From assembly GCA_029255105.1 (NCBI GenBank), contig JAQWWH010000013.1, positions 32,105 through 96,104 of the forward strand: a stretch of 64,000 nt of DNA. The letters are read 5' to 3'. Positions 1 through 9,407 of this stretch are shown one piece after another (the stretch's first letter is position 1; each line of letters begins with the position of its first letter). The position numbers and the translations under genes are program-made. The DNA is from Flavimaricola sp. GTDB lineage: Bacteria > Pseudomonadota > Alphaproteobacteria > Rhodobacterales > Rhodobacteraceae. Under the pieces are notes generated by a model. The model was not told where the DNA came from. It saw only the letters and a list, made by a program, of their open reading frames with translations, and made no database searches.

Positions 1-90
1 ATGTTCAAGCATCTTCTGCCCCATATGGCCCAGCGCGTCCGGGCGCTGCGGCTTCAGGTGCTTGACCTTTACGGGACGGCGTCGTCGTGA
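1..90 (+). CDS. 3' end of an upstream CDS, probably the Fe-S (beta) subunit of the group 3b hydrogenase
   Basis: Frame 1 is open from the window edge to a TGA at 88-90 and gives only the last 29 residues, so no domain can be seen. The stop overlaps the GTG start of the FAD/NAD subunit (GTGA), as expected for translationally coupled operon genes. In group 3b hydrogenases the usual order is beta (4Fe-4S), gamma (FAD/NAD), delta (small), alpha (large), so position alone suggests the beta subunit. The ATG at base 1 is probably internal rather than a start. Identity is inferred from context. Confidence 0.5.
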   Translation: MFKHLLPHMAQRVRALRLQVLDLYGTASS

Positions 91-941
91 CGGTGCAACC
101 CGCTTCCCTTGCTGCGGACCCGATGGTCCCGCGCCGGTTCCGCGTTGACCGCGCCTGGTCCGAGATTGACGGGGTGAGGTCGATGGAGTTGCGACCGCTT
201 GATAGCGGTCCCGTCGCCTTTGAGCCGGGGCAGTTCAACATGCTCTATGCCTTTGGCGTGGGCGAAATCGCGGTGTCGCTCTCGGGCGATGCAGCCCAGC
301 GCGACCGACTGGTCCATACCACCCGCGCGGTCGGGGAGGTGTCGCGCGCGATCACCCAGCTAAACGAAGGCGACATGGTCGGGGTGCGCGGTCCCTTCGG
401 CACTGCCTGGCCAATTGCCAGACAAACCGGGCGGCATGCGGTCTTTGTGGCCGGGGGACTTGGCCTCGCCCCCCTGCGTCCGGCCATCTATCACGTTTTG
501 GCCAACCGGGCAGACTTTGCCGGCCTGACGCTGATTTACGGGGCCCGGTCGCCGCAGGACCTACTCTATGCCGACGAAGTCGCCCGGTGGAAGTCGCGCT
601 TTGACGTCGAGATCGAGGTGACGGTTGATCATGCCGCCCCCGGCTGGACCGGGCGCGTAGGCGTTGTCACCACGGTCATAGACCGGGCGCTGGCGGGGGT
701 CGACCCTGCCCTGGTCTCGGCCTTTCTGTGTGGGCCGGAAATCATGATGCGCTACGGGGTCATGTCGCTCGAGGCGGCGGGAGTGGGGCAAGACCGGATC
801 TGGGTCTCGCTTGAACGGAACATGAAATGCGCCATCGGCTTTTGCGGGCATTGCCAGTTCGGCCCCACCTTTGTCTGCCGCGACGGTCCGGTCTACCGGC
901 ACGACCAGATCGCCCACCTCATCAACAAGAGCGAGGTCTGA
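87..941 (+). CDS. [NiFe]-hydrogenase gamma subunit, FAD/NAD(P)-binding with [2Fe-2S] (HydG-like)
   Basis: This 284-residue protein should pass electrons between the hydrogenase Fe-S chain and NAD(P). It has the ferredoxin-reductase layout: an N-terminal FAD barrel, a middle nucleotide-binding domain with the stretch [13 protein letters not shown], and a C-terminal iron-sulfur segment with Cys248, Cys253, Cys256 and Cys264, spaced as in the PyrK electron-transfer subunit of dihydroorotate dehydrogenase. The start is GTG at 87, overlapping the upstream stop. The small subunit starts 2 nt after its stop. Close relatives are PyrK and sulfhydrogenase gamma subunits; the hydrogenase genes that follow decide the call. 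It acts in the cytoplasm. Confidence 0.88.
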   Translation: MTVQPASLAADPMVPRRFRVDRAWSEIDGVRSMELRPLDSGPVAFEPGQFNMLYAFGVGEIAVSLSGDAAQRDRLVHTTRAVGEVSRAITQLNEGDMVGVRGPFGTAWPIARQTGRHAVFVAGGLGLAPLRPAIYHVLANRADFAGLTLIYGARSPQDLLYADEVARWKSRFDVEIEVTVDHAAPGWTGRVGVVTTVIDRALAGVDPALVSAFLCGPEIMMRYGVMSLEAAGVGQDRIWVSLERNMKCAIGFCGHCQFGPTFVCRDGPVYRHDQIAHLINKSEV

Positions 942-943
942 GC

Positions 944-1711
944 ATGGCCAACCCAAAGCTTGCCGTCTGGAAATTTTCGTCCTGCGACGGCTGTCAGTTG
1001 ACCCTTCTGGACTGCGAGGACGAGCTTTTGGAGATCGCGGGCAAGCTCGACATCGCGCAGTTCCTTGAGGCGTCCAGCGCGGTAACCGAAGGCCCCTATG
1101 ACATTTCGCTGGTCGAAGGGTCCATCACCACGCCCCACGATGTAAAGCGGATCAAGGAGGTCCGCGCCCAGTCGCGGGTTCTGATCAGCATCGGTGCCTG
1201 CGCCACGGCGGGCGGCATCCAGGCGCTGCGCAACTTTGCCGATGTGGCGGCCTTTGCGAACCGGGTCTACGCCAGGCCCGAGTATATCGACACACTGGCC
1301 ACCTCGACCCCGATCTCGGCGCATGTGGCGGTCGATTTCGAACTGCGCGGCTGTCCTGTGTCCAAGCATCAACTGCTTGAGCTGATCACCGCTACGCTGG
1401 CGGCGCGCAAGCCTCATGTGCCAACCACCTCGCAATGCACAGAATGCAAGGCGGCGGGAACCGTCTGTGTGATGGTGGCGCAGGGCATTCCTTGCCTTGG
1501 CCCAGTGACACAGGCGGGCTGTGGCAACCTTTGCCCGTCACATGGGCGGGGCTGCTACGGCTGTTTCGGGCCAAAGCTGAACCCCAATGCCCCGGCCCTG
1601 AGCCTGCAACTGGCCGACCTTGGCCTGACGCCGCCCCAATTGCGCGACCTTTACCACAGCTACAACGCCGCCGCGCCGGCCTTTGATACCGAGGGGCGGA
1701 CCCATGACTGA
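944..1711 (+). CDS. [NiFe]-hydrogenase small (delta) subunit
   Basis: This 255-residue subunit carries the Fe-S clusters that conduct electrons from the Ni-Fe site. Near the N-terminus Cys14-x2-Cys17 sits in the motif SSCDGCQ, and with GACA and GCPV it forms the proximal-cluster ligand set. A Cys-rich segment around residues 165-215 (CTEC, then several Cys through CYGC) supplies further clusters. There is no twin-arginine signal peptide, so the enzyme is cytoplasmic, as expected for group 3. I chose the ATG at 944 because the product then begins with the family-typical leader just before the first Cys pair. The gene overlaps the large subunit by 8 nt. Confidence 0.92.
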   Translation: MANPKLAVWKFSSCDGCQLTLLDCEDELLEIAGKLDIAQFLEASSAVTEGPYDISLVEGSITTPHDVKRIKEVRAQSRVLISIGACATAGGIQALRNFADVAAFANRVYARPEYIDTLATSTPISAHVAVDFELRGCPVSKHQLLELITATLAARKPHVPTTSQCTECKAAGTVCVMVAQGIPCLGPVTQAGCGNLCPSHGRGCYGCFGPKLNPNAPALSLQLADLGLTPPQLRDLYHSYNAAAPAFDTEGRTHD

Positions 1712-2993
1712 GCGGATCATCCAGGTCGATGCCCTTGCCCGGGTCGAAGGGGAAGGTGCGCTTTATGTGCGGATGAAGGGTGACACGGTCGAAAAGGTCG
1801 AATTCCGCATCTTTGAGCCGCCCCGCTTTTTCGAGGCCTTTCTCGAAGGCCGCGACGCGCTTGAGACGCCTGACATCACCTCGCGCATCTGTGGCATCTG
1901 CCCCATCGCCTATATCATGGGGGCCTGCCAGGCGATCGAGATGGCATGGGGCCTTGAGGTCACCCCCGAGATCGCGGCCCTGCGCCGCCTTATCTATTGC
2001 GGCGAATGGATCCAGAGCCATACGCTACATGCCGTCATGTTGCATGCCCCCGACTTTCTCGGCCTGCATGACGCAATCCAGATCGCGCAGGCCCAACCCG
2101 ATCTGGTGCGCCAGGCGCTGCGCCTCAAGAAGCTGGGCAATACCATCATGGAGGTGGTGGGTGGCCGCGCCGTGCATCCGGTCAACACCCGGATCGGAGG
2201 GTTCTACAAAGCGCCTGACCCCGAAGCCATCCGGGCAATGATCCCCGAGCTTGACTGGGGGGCCGAGGCCGCAAGGGCGCTGGTGCTGGCCTTTGCAAAG
2301 TTCGACTTTCCGCAAGACGGGACAGACTACACCTTTGTCTCTCTTGTCGATCGGGATCGCTACCCTATCCTGCAAGGGCGGATCGGATCGAACCGGGGTC
2401 TGGATATCGACGTCACCCGCTTTAACGACCACTTTGCCGAAACCCATGTAAGCCATTCCAACGCCTTGCAGGGCCGGATGCGGGACGGGTCTGCCTATCT
2501 GGTTGGGCCACTGGCACGCTATGCCAACAACTACGACACTTTGGGCCCGACCGTTCAGGCCACCGCGCGCGAGGCGGGCCTTGGCCGGGTCGTGACCAAC
2601 CCTTTCCAGTCCATCCTCGTCCGCCTGATCGAGGTTCAATATGCCTGCGAAGAGGCCGCCCGCCTCGCCCGTGCCTATGTGCCGCCGGTGCCCGGCCATA
2701 TCGACACCCCGCCACGTGCCGGGGTTGGCCACGGCATCACCGAGGCCCCACGAGGTATCTGCTACCACCGCTACGAGACCGATGCCGACGGGCGCATCAT
2801 GGCCGCCCAGATCGTGCCCCCCACGTCGCAGAACCAACCCCAGATCGAAGAGGACCTGACCCGCGTCGTCACGGCCAACCGTCATCTGTCGGATGCCGAC
2901 CTCAAATGCCGGTGCGAACAGACGATCCGCAACTATGACCCCTGCATTTCCTGTGCGACCCATTTCCTGAAGCTGAGGGTAGACCGTGACTGA
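1704..2993 (+). CDS. [NiFe]-hydrogenase large (alpha) subunit, group 3b-like
   Basis: This catalytic subunit has 429 residues. The N-terminal L1 motif RICGIC places Cys63 and Cys66, and the C-terminal L2 motif DPCISCATH places Cys414 and Cys417; together they bind the Ni-Fe(CN)2CO site. Nine residues follow His420 and should be removed by the endopeptidase encoded next. The short length, the L1 and L2 forms and the partner genes fit the cytoplasmic, NADP-linked bidirectional group 3b rather than membrane-bound uptake enzymes. The ATG at 1704 is preceded by GAGGGGCGG, a good ribosome site, and overlaps the small-subunit stop. A subgroup tree would be needed for certainty between 3b and neighbouring groups. 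Confidence 0.93.
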   Translation: MTERIIQVDALARVEGEGALYVRMKGDTVEKVEFRIFEPPRFFEAFLEGRDALETPDITSRICGICPIAYIMGACQAIEMAWGLEVTPEIAALRRLIYCGEWIQSHTLHAVMLHAPDFLGLHDAIQIAQAQPDLVRQALRLKKLGNTIMEVVGGRAVHPVNTRIGGFYKAPDPEAIRAMIPELDWGAEAARALVLAFAKFDFPQDGTDYTFVSLVDRDRYPILQGRIGSNRGLDIDVTRFNDHFAETHVSHSNALQGRMRDGSAYLVGPLARYANNYDTLGPTVQATAREAGLGRVVTNPFQSILVRLIEVQYACEEAARLARAYVPPVPGHIDTPPRAGVGHGITEAPRGICYHRYETDADGRIMAAQIVPPTSQNQPQIEEDLTRVVTANRHLSDADLKCRCEQTIRNYDPCISCATHFLKLRVDRD

Positions 2994-3465
2994 TCAATCT
3001 TCTTACCCCCCACTGATTGTGGGCATCGGGAACCCGTTTCGCCACGATGACGGGGTCGGCCCCTGGGTGGCCCAACGGCTGGCACAGGCAGGGCTAGAGA
3101 CGACCGAGCATGCCGGCGACGGGACGGGCCTTCTGGACCTGTTCCTGACGCGCCCCAACCTTATCCTTGTCGACGCCACTCGCAGCCGCCAGCCGCCGGG
3201 GACATACGTCTGTCTTGATGCGGGAAAAGGGCCTGTGCAGGCCGACCTGTTTCACTACTCGACCCATCGGTTCGGTCTGGCCGAAGCGGTGGAAACCGCC
3301 CGCGCCCTCGGCCTGTTGCCCCGCCGTCTGATCATCCATGGGATCGAAGGCCAGAACTTCGGGCAAGGTCACGGCCTGTCCAAGGTCGTGGAAACGGCGG
3401 CCGAGGCCTTGGTTGACCGCCTTGGCGCGCCTACCCCCGCCCCGCCCAAGGGGGGACCCGCCTAA
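2986..3465 (+). CDS. Hydrogenase maturation endopeptidase
   Basis: A 159-residue member of the HyaD/HybD/HycI protease family, which clips the C-terminal tail of the large subunit once nickel is in place. The N-terminal motif GIGNPFRHDDGVG holds the conserved acidic nickel-binding residue, and a later His in the FHYSTHRFG stretch matches the second metal-binding region. The start is GTG at 2986, preceded by GAGGG, and lies inside the large-subunit gene with an 8-nt overlap, so the protease is coupled to its own substrate. Its stop overlaps the hypC start (TAATG). Which family-specific name applies cannot be decided here. Confidence 0.88.
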   Translation: MTDQSSYPPLIVGIGNPFRHDDGVGPWVAQRLAQAGLETTEHAGDGTGLLDLFLTRPNLILVDATRSRQPPGTYVCLDAGKGPVQADLFHYSTHRFGLAEAVETARALGLLPRRLIIHGIEGQNFGQGHGLSKVVETAAEALVDRLGAPTPAPPKGGPA

Positions 3466-3710
3466 TGTGCCTTGCTGTCCCGATGCAGATCACCGCCATC
3501 GACGGCCATATGGCCAGATGCGAGGCCAAGGGGATTGGCCGGTCGGTCAGCCTGTTCCTTTTGCAGCATGAGCCGGTCGTGGTGGGCGATCATGTGGTGG
3601 TCCATGTCGGCTATGCCATCCAGAAGGTCACGGCAGGCGATGCCGCACGGGCGTGGGACATCTATGACGCCATGTTCCGCGACGCGGTGGAAGGTACGCC
3701 CGATGCATGA
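3465..3710 (+). CDS. hypC: Hydrogenase maturation chaperone HypC
   Basis: This 81-residue protein begins MCLAVP, the signature of HypC/HybG, in which Cys2 carries the Fe(CN)2CO unit together with HypD and delivers it to the large-subunit precursor. The rest is the small beta-barrel typical of the family. The ATG shares its first base with the upstream TAA stop and is preceded by AAGGGGGG. The stop overlaps the start of hypA. Being directly behind the protease and ahead of hypA fits a maturation module dedicated to this hydrogenase. Confidence 0.95.
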   Translation: MCLAVPMQITAIDGHMARCEAKGIGRSVSLFLLQHEPVVVGDHVVVHVGYAIQKVTAGDAARAWDIYDAMFRDAVEGTPDA

Positions 3711-4116
3711 ACTGTCGATCTGTCAAAGCCTGTTGAAAGAGGTGGCCCGCGCCATCGCAAACCAGTCCGAGGTGCAATCCAAGGCCGTCGTGACGGCGGT
3801 TGACATCGCCCTTGGCCCCCTGTCGGGAGTGGATCCCGGCCAGCTTTTGCGTGCGTTTGAACTTGCCCGCTGGGGCACATTGGCAGAGACCGCCGTGTTG
3901 CGGATCGAACCTGTCCCCGTCACCGTCTGGTGTGCGGAGTGCGAGACGGAAAGCACGGTCCCGCCAAACGCCCTTGTCTGCAGCATGTGCGGAACCTGGC
4001 GGGTCAGCCTGCGATCGGGGGCGGACCTGTCGCTTCGCTCTGTCACCCTGTCCGACCCTGACGGCCCTGCGCCCAAGGAAGGGACCTGCCCCGAGGAGAA
4101 AGCCGATGTGTACTGA
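3703..4116 (+). CDS. hypA: Hydrogenase nickel incorporation protein HypA
   Basis: A 137-residue nickel metallochaperone that works with HypB to load Ni into the large subunit. The N-terminus MHELS supplies the conserved His2 nickel ligand. The zinc site is formed by Cys77, Cys80, Cys93 and Cys96 (two CxxC pairs), all present. I chose the ATG at 3703 rather than longer upstream options because HypA must begin with Met-His. It has a GGAAGG ribosome site and overlaps the hypC stop. Length is a little above the usual 113-120 residues because of a C-terminal extension of about 20 residues with no recognised motif. Confidence 0.95.
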   Translation: MHELSICQSLLKEVARAIANQSEVQSKAVVTAVDIALGPLSGVDPGQLLRAFELARWGTLAETAVLRIEPVPVTVWCAECETESTVPPNALVCSMCGTWRVSLRSGADLSLRSVTLSDPDGPAPKEGTCPEEKADVY

Positions 4117-4897
4117 GTGCGGATGCCCCTTTCCCCCCGGCATGGTCAAGATCACCACCGCCGCGCAAAAGGCGGTCAATCTTGTGGCACCCCCCCATAC
4201 GCTGGAACTGCACACCAGCCTTATGCGGGCCAACGTTGAAACCGCAGCCCATAACCGCGCCCATTTCGCCTGGGCCGATGTTCTCGTCATCAACCTCATG
4301 TCCGCGCCAGGGTCGGGCAAGACCAGCCTTCTGGAGGCGACGATCGAAGCCCTTGGCAACCGCGTCCGGATCGGTGTCATAGAAGGCGACCTTGAAACCG
4401 AGAATGACGCCGCCCGCATCCGCGCCAAAGGCGTGCCAGCGGTCCAGATCACCACCGGGCAAGCCTGCCACCTGGATGCGACCATGATCCACGGCGCTCT
4501 GCACCAACTGGACCTGTCCCAGATTGACCTCTTGTTCATCGAGAATGTGGGCAACCTGGTCTGCCCTGCCGGGTTCGACCTTGGACAAGACGCAAATGTC
4601 GTCCTGTTGTCGGTGACCGAGGGCGACGACAAGCCGTCGAAATACCCGGTGATGTTTCGGGCCGCCGACCTTGTCCTCCTGACCAAGGCCGATCTGGCGC
4701 CGCATATGGACGACTTTTCCCTCGACCGGGCGACGAGCAACATCCGGCGGCTGGCGAATGATGCGCCGGTTCATGCCGTCTCGGCCCGCCGGCCGAACAG
4801 CCTGACCCAGGGTTTGACCCCGGGTCTGACTCCCTGGCTTGACTGGTTGGAAGGCGAATTGGACCGCCGCTCCTTTCCGATGGAAGACACCCCTTGA
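4106..4897 (+). CDS. hypB: Hydrogenase nickel incorporation GTPase HypB
   Basis: This 263-residue GTPase drives nickel insertion together with HypA. The N-terminus carries the high-affinity metal motif CTECGC (Cys2, Cys5, Cys7), and there is no His-rich nickel-storage tract. The P-loop SAPGSGKT lies at about residues 66-73, the GQACHLD segment supplies the dimer-interface metal cysteine, and LTKAD is the guanine-specificity motif. The ATG at 4106 follows GAGGAG and overlaps the hypA stop. Near the C-terminus a short internal repeat (LTQGLTPGLTP) links the GTPase core to the final helix; this looks like a small local duplication. Confidence 0.95.
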   Translation: MCTECGCPFPPGMVKITTAAQKAVNLVAPPHTLELHTSLMRANVETAAHNRAHFAWADVLVINLMSAPGSGKTSLLEATIEALGNRVRIGVIEGDLETENDAARIRAKGVPAVQITTGQACHLDATMIHGALHQLDLSQIDLLFIENVGNLVCPAGFDLGQDANVVLLSVTEGDDKPSKYPVMFRAADLVLLTKADLAPHMDDFSLDRATSNIRRLANDAPVHAVSARRPNSLTQGLTPGLTPWLDWLEGELDRRSFPMEDTP

Positions 4898-6021
4898 CTG
4901 CCCCCGCCTCCACTGAACGGGCGCGGGCGCTGCTGGCAAAGATCCATGCCCTGCCCCTGACGCGCGAGGTCCGGGTGATGAATGTCTGTGGCGGGCACGA
5001 AAGGTCGATCTCGATGGCAGGCCTGCGCGCGGTTCTGCCGTCACAGATCACCCTGATCCCCGGCCCCGGTTGTCCGGTCTGCGTCTGTCCGGAAGAGGAC
5101 ATCTTTGCCGCCATCGACCTGTCGCAACGACCGGAGATCACGCTCGTCACCTTTGGTGACATGCTGCGGGTGCCTGCCAATGTGCCCAAGGGCACCCCCC
5201 GCTCGCTTGAGGCGGCTCGGGCGGCGGGCGGCGACGTGCGCCCTGTCGCCTCTCCGGCCGAAGCCGTGCGCATCGCCCGGCAGGAGCCGGATCGCGAGGT
5301 GGTGTTCTTTGCGGCGGGCTTTGAAACGACCACCGCCCCTGTGGCTGCGATGATCGCCGAAGGGGTGCCTACCAACCTGACCCTTCTGCTGTCCGGCCGG
5401 CTGACCTGGCCCGCCGTCACCATGCTCCTCAATAGCGAGGCGGCGGGGTTCGACGCCCTGATTGCGCCAGGCCATGTAGCCACCATCATGGGACCAGAGG
5501 AATGGGACTTTGTCGCCCGCGACCACGCCCTGCCCTGCGCCATCGCGGGGTTCGAGGCGGAAAGCCTGCTTGCTGGATTGTTGTCGGTTCTGGAACAGGG
5601 CCTTGAGGGGGAGGCGCGGGTCGACAATTGCTATGGCGGTGTGGTCCGCCCCGAGGGCAACCCCACAGCGCGGCGGCTATTGGGCGAGACGCTGAACGTG
5701 GTCGACGCCCCCTGGCGGGGCATTGGCACGATCCAAAGGTCGGGCTTTGCCCTTGCCCCCGCGCACGCCGGGCTGGACGCATTGTCCCGCCACAGTATCG
5801 ACCGCAGCCAGTTGCGCAAGCGGGCCGGAGAGATGCCGCCCGGCTGCGATTGCGCGCGTGTGGTTCTGGGCCGGATCGCCCCTGACCAGTGTCGCCTTTA
5901 TGGTGCTGCCTGTACCCCCCGCAGCCCCATAGGCCCCTGCATGGTCTCGGACGAAGGCGCCTGCCGCATCTGGTGGAGCAGCGGGATTCGCGAACGACGG
6001 GGGGACGTTGTCGATGCCTGA
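4894..6021 (+). CDS. hypD: Hydrogenase formation protein HypD
   Basis: A 375-residue Fe-S scaffold on which, with HypC, the Fe(CN)2CO group is built. Conserved parts are visible in order: the CGGHE motif near residue 30, the PGPGCPVCVCP motif near residue 55, and the C-terminal cysteine cluster (DCARVVLGR, then several Cys, ending GPCMVSDEGAC) that binds a [4Fe-4S] centre. The start is TTG at 4894, overlapping the hypB stop and preceded by GGAAG; no ATG fits the family N-terminus. Length matches the family. A rare start codon here may lower its yield relative to hypB. Confidence 0.94.
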   Translation: MTAPASTERARALLAKIHALPLTREVRVMNVCGGHERSISMAGLRAVLPSQITLIPGPGCPVCVCPEEDIFAAIDLSQRPEITLVTFGDMLRVPANVPKGTPRSLEAARAAGGDVRPVASPAEAVRIARQEPDREVVFFAAGFETTTAPVAAMIAEGVPTNLTLLLSGRLTWPAVTMLLNSEAAGFDALIAPGHVATIMGPEEWDFVARDHALPCAIAGFEAESLLAGLLSVLEQGLEGEARVDNCYGGVVRPEGNPTARRLLGETLNVVDAPWRGIGTIQRSGFALAPAHAGLDALSRHSIDRSQLRKRAGEMPPGCDCARVVLGRIAPDQCRLYGAACTPRSPIGPCMVSDEGACRIWWSSGIRERRGDVVDA

Positions 6022-8335
6022 CACCTATACCTCCAATATACCAGTTGCCCGCGGGATCACGGTGTCGGGCCGGGTGCAGGGCGTGGGGTTTCGCCCCTTT
6101 GTCTACCGCCTGGCACTGCGGTTCGGGCTGGTGGGCAGCGTTTCGAACCGGGCAGGCCAGGTGGAGATCCTGGCAGAGGGGGCGGCGAACCAAATCGACC
6201 GGTTCGTGGCAGCACTCTGGGAAGAGGCTCCGCCCTTGTCGCGCCCCTCGTCAGTCACTCAAGCGGAGGTGGCCGCGACCGGCCTTGCCGGGTTTGCCAT
6301 CCTCGACAGCGCGGCTGACGGTGACTCCTGTATGGCGGGCGGCATCCACATCCCGCCTGATCTGTTCTGCTGCGACGACTGTCTTGCCGAAATCTCGGAC
6401 CCCGACGCCCGCCGGGTGGGCTATCCCTTTACCAACTGCACCCAATGCGGGCCACGCTACACGATCATTGCGGCCATGCCCTATGACCGGGCCTCGACCG
6501 GGATGGCAGGCTTTGCCCTTTGCCCCGATTGCCAACGCGAATACGCCGACCCCGGTGACCGCCGCTTTCACGCCCAGCCGCTGGCCTGCCCCCGGTGCGG
6601 CCCGTCCCTGTCGTTTGAACAGGAGAAAAGCCTTTGGCCTGCCCTGCCGTCAGATCCACTTGAGGCGGCGGCCACCTTGCTCATGCAGGGCAAGATCGTC
6701 GCCGTTCGGGGTGTTGGCGGCTATCATCTGATGGCTGATGCATCGAACCATGCCGCCGTGCTGCGCCTGCGTGCGCGCAAGAACCGGCCGCGCAAGCCGC
6801 TGGCGGTCATGTTCCCCCAGACCGGCCCTGACGGTTTGCAGGCCCTTGCCCCCCATGTTTGCCCAACGTCAGACGAGGCCGCAGCCTGCCTTGGGCCGGA
6901 CCGCCCCATCGTCACGATGACGCGCCGCCCCGGCTGCAGTCTAAGCGCAGCCTTGGCCCCGGGCCTGGCAACGCTGGGCGTGTTTCTGCCCTATAGCCCG
7001 CTGCACCACCTTTTGCTGGCGAGGGTGAACCGCCCGCTTGTCGCGACCTCAGCCAACCCAAGCGGCGAGCCGGTCCTGACCGAGCCGGAAGAGGCTGCAG
7101 ACAGGCTACACGGCCTTGCCGATGCAATCCTGCACCATGACCGTCCAATCCTCCGCCCGGTCGAGGACAGTGTGCAGCAGGTCATGGCCCACGGGCGCTC
7201 GCCAATCAGGATCGGGCGCGGGCAGGCCCCGCTAGAGCTTGACCTGCCTGCCGATATCGGCCCTCCGGTCATAGCCGTGGGTGGGCATATGAAAGGGGCG
7301 GTGGCCCTGGCCTGGGGACGCCGGGCGGTCCTGTCGGCCCATATCGGTGATCTGGACAGCCCGCGCAGCCGGGCTGTGTTCGAACAGACGATTGCGGATC
7401 TACAAAACCTTTACCAGGTCAAGGCGACACACGTTCTGTGCGACACCAATCCGTCCTATGCCAGCACCCAATGGGCACGACAGCAGGACCTGCCTGTCGG
7501 AACGATCCAGCATCATCGTGCGCATGCCTCTGCCCTGGCGGGGGAGCATGACGACGTGGCCCGTTGGCTGGTCTTTGCCTGGGACGGCACCGGACTGGGG
7601 GACGACCGAACGATCTGGGGGGCAGAGACCTTTGTTGGGGGTCCCGGCGACTGGCAGCGCCGGGCAAGCCTACGACCGCTGCACCTGCTAGGACCAGACA
7701 AGGCCGCCCGCCAGCCCTGGCGGACGGCGGCGGCGATGATGTGGGCCGTGGGGATGACCTATCGCCCCCCGATCACCGACGCGACCCTCGCGCATGAGGC
7801 CTGGTCACGACGGACAGCGACGATGCCCGCCTCGTCCATGGGTCGCCTGCTCGACGGGGCGGCCGGGCTGGTGCTGGGGCTGAACCGCGCCAGCTACGAG
7901 GGAGAAGGACCCGCCCTGCTTGAGGCGCTGGCGGGCCGGACAGTCAATCGAGGGTCCCGACCAAAGGCGATGCCCCTGCCCCAGGTCGTAGATGACCACG
8001 GCATCCTTCGCGCCGATTGGGCCCCGTTGCTGCCCGTTCTGACGGATCGGTCCCGCTCGACGGCGGACCGCGCGGCCTTTTTGCATGAAACACTTGCCCG
8101 GCTGATCCTCGACCAGGCGGTCCTTTTGCGCCGGTCCGGACTGGCCTTTGACGCCATCGGCCTCACGGGGGGCGTGTTCCAGAACCGCATCCTCAGTGAC
8201 CGGGCCGGTGAAGTGTTGCGGGCTGAAGGCTTTGACGTGCGCCGTCACGGCGTCGTGCCGCCCAATGACGGAGGCTTGGCCTTTGGACAGGTGATCGAGC
8301 ATTTGAACATGCCAAACATGGGATCAGCCCAATGA
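6014..8335 (+). CDS. hypF: Carbamoyltransferase HypF
   Basis: This 773-residue enzyme makes carbamoyl-adenylate and passes the carbamoyl group to HypE, the first step to the cyanide ligands. Domains in order: an acylphosphatase domain with GRVQGVGFRPF at about residues 19-29; two zinc-finger-like Cys quartets around residues 109-197 (CDDC, CTQC, CPDC and CPRC); a YrdC-like domain; and a C-terminal Kae1-like carbamoyltransferase domain with HHRAHAS. The ATG at 6014 has a GGGGGG ribosome site; an in-frame TTG at 6008 would add only two residues. It overlaps hypD by 8 nt and hypE by 4 nt. Confidence 0.95.
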   Translation: MPDTYTSNIPVARGITVSGRVQGVGFRPFVYRLALRFGLVGSVSNRAGQVEILAEGAANQIDRFVAALWEEAPPLSRPSSVTQAEVAATGLAGFAILDSAADGDSCMAGGIHIPPDLFCCDDCLAEISDPDARRVGYPFTNCTQCGPRYTIIAAMPYDRASTGMAGFALCPDCQREYADPGDRRFHAQPLACPRCGPSLSFEQEKSLWPALPSDPLEAAATLLMQGKIVAVRGVGGYHLMADASNHAAVLRLRARKNRPRKPLAVMFPQTGPDGLQALAPHVCPTSDEAAACLGPDRPIVTMTRRPGCSLSAALAPGLATLGVFLPYSPLHHLLLARVNRPLVATSANPSGEPVLTEPEEAADRLHGLADAILHHDRPILRPVEDSVQQVMAHGRSPIRIGRGQAPLELDLPADIGPPVIAVGGHMKGAVALAWGRRAVLSAHIGDLDSPRSRAVFEQTIADLQNLYQVKATHVLCDTNPSYASTQWARQQDLPVGTIQHHRAHASALAGEHDDVARWLVFAWDGTGLGDDRTIWGAETFVGGPGDWQRRASLRPLHLLGPDKAARQPWRTAAAMMWAVGMTYRPPITDATLAHEAWSRRTATMPASSMGRLLDGAAGLVLGLNRASYEGEGPALLEALAGRTVNRGSRPKAMPLPQVVDDHGILRADWAPLLPVLTDRSRSTADRAAFLHETLARLILDQAVLLRRSGLAFDAIGLTGGVFQNRILSDRAGEVLRAEGFDVRRHGVVPPNDGGLAFGQVIEHLNMPNMGSAQ

Positions 8336-9366
8336 TCGACACCCCCCGCATCACGCTGGCCCAGGGCAATGGCGGTCGCTTGACGAAGGAGTTGATAGAC
8401 ACCGTTTTTCTGCGCCACTTTGGTCAGCCTGAGGATCACGACGGACTGGACGCCGCCGCCCTGCCACTGTCCCCCGATCTGGAGACGGTCGTGACCACGG
8501 ATGGGTTCAGCGTTGAACCGCTTGAGTTTCCCGGCGGCGACATCGGCAGCCTTGCGGTGCATGGCACTGTCAACGATCTTGCTGTCTGCGGGGCGACACC
8601 TCTTTTCCTGACGCTTGGTGTGATGATCGAAGAAGGTTTGCCTCTGGATCAGTTGAACAGGATCGTGGAGAGCCTTGCCATCGCTGCCCACCGGGCCGGG
8701 GTCCGCATCGTGGCAGGCGATACCAAGGTGCTGCCAATCGGGCACGGTGGTGGGCTTTACCTGACCACCACGGGGATCGGCCAGCGGCCGCCTTCGGTCA
8801 GGATGGGGATGGGTCAGATCGAATCCGGGGATGTCATCCTTGTAAGCGGGCCGGTGGGTGATCACGGGATATCCGTCATGCTCGCCCGCGAGGCGTTTGA
8901 GTTAAGCGGTTCTGTCCGTTCTGACAGCGGATCGGTCGCCCCCCTTTGCCTGCCGATTGCAGATTTCGACGGGGTGCGTTTCCTGCGCGACCCCACCCGG
9001 GGCGGACTGGCCACGGTGGCCCATGAAATCGCGCAAGGCTGCGGCCTTGACCTGATACTGAGCGAAGCCGACATCCCGGTACGCGACGCGGTTCGATCCG
9101 TCTGCGAAATTCTGGGCTATGACCCCTATTACCTGGCCTGCGAAGGCCGGGTGGTGGCCGCCGTCGCGCCCCAGATCGCTGAGCAGGTGCTGACCTTCTG
9201 GCAAAGCCTGCCCGAAGGGGCCGGGGCCGCCCGGATCGGGATCGTGGGGGACGCTGGGAAAGCCAGGGATCGTCAGGTCGGGGGCAAGGTCTGTCTGATC
9301 ACAGCCCTTGGGGGGCAGCGCGTACTTGACCCGTTGGAAGACGATCCCCTGCCCCGCATCTGCTAG
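8332..9366 (+). CDS. hypE: Hydrogenase expression/formation protein HypE
   Basis: A 344-residue AIR-synthase-like protein that dehydrates the thiocarbamoyl group on its own C-terminal cysteine to thiocyanate and donates cyanide to iron. The sequence ends PRIC, so the essential terminal Cys344 is present. The N-terminal ATP-binding glycine stretch (AQGNGGRLT) and the DPTRGGLAT motif of the family are intact. The ATG overlaps the hypF stop (ATGA). This is the last gene of the hydrogenase operon; only 41 bases separate it from the convergent ppsA gene, and I see no clear terminator hairpin there. Confidence 0.95.
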   Translation: MIDTPRITLAQGNGGRLTKELIDTVFLRHFGQPEDHDGLDAAALPLSPDLETVVTTDGFSVEPLEFPGGDIGSLAVHGTVNDLAVCGATPLFLTLGVMIEEGLPLDQLNRIVESLAIAAHRAGVRIVAGDTKVLPIGHGGGLYLTTTGIGQRPPSVRMGMGQIESGDVILVSGPVGDHGISVMLAREAFELSGSVRSDSGSVAPLCLPIADFDGVRFLRDPTRGGLATVAHEIAQGCGLDLILSEADIPVRDAVRSVCEILGYDPYYLACEGRVVAAVAPQIAEQVLTFWQSLPEGAGAARIGIVGDAGKARDRQVGGKVCLITALGGQRVLDPLEDDPLPRIC

Positions 9367-9407
9367 GGCAAGGGCGTATCTCTGACCCGTGCCGGTTGCA
9401 TTTGGAG

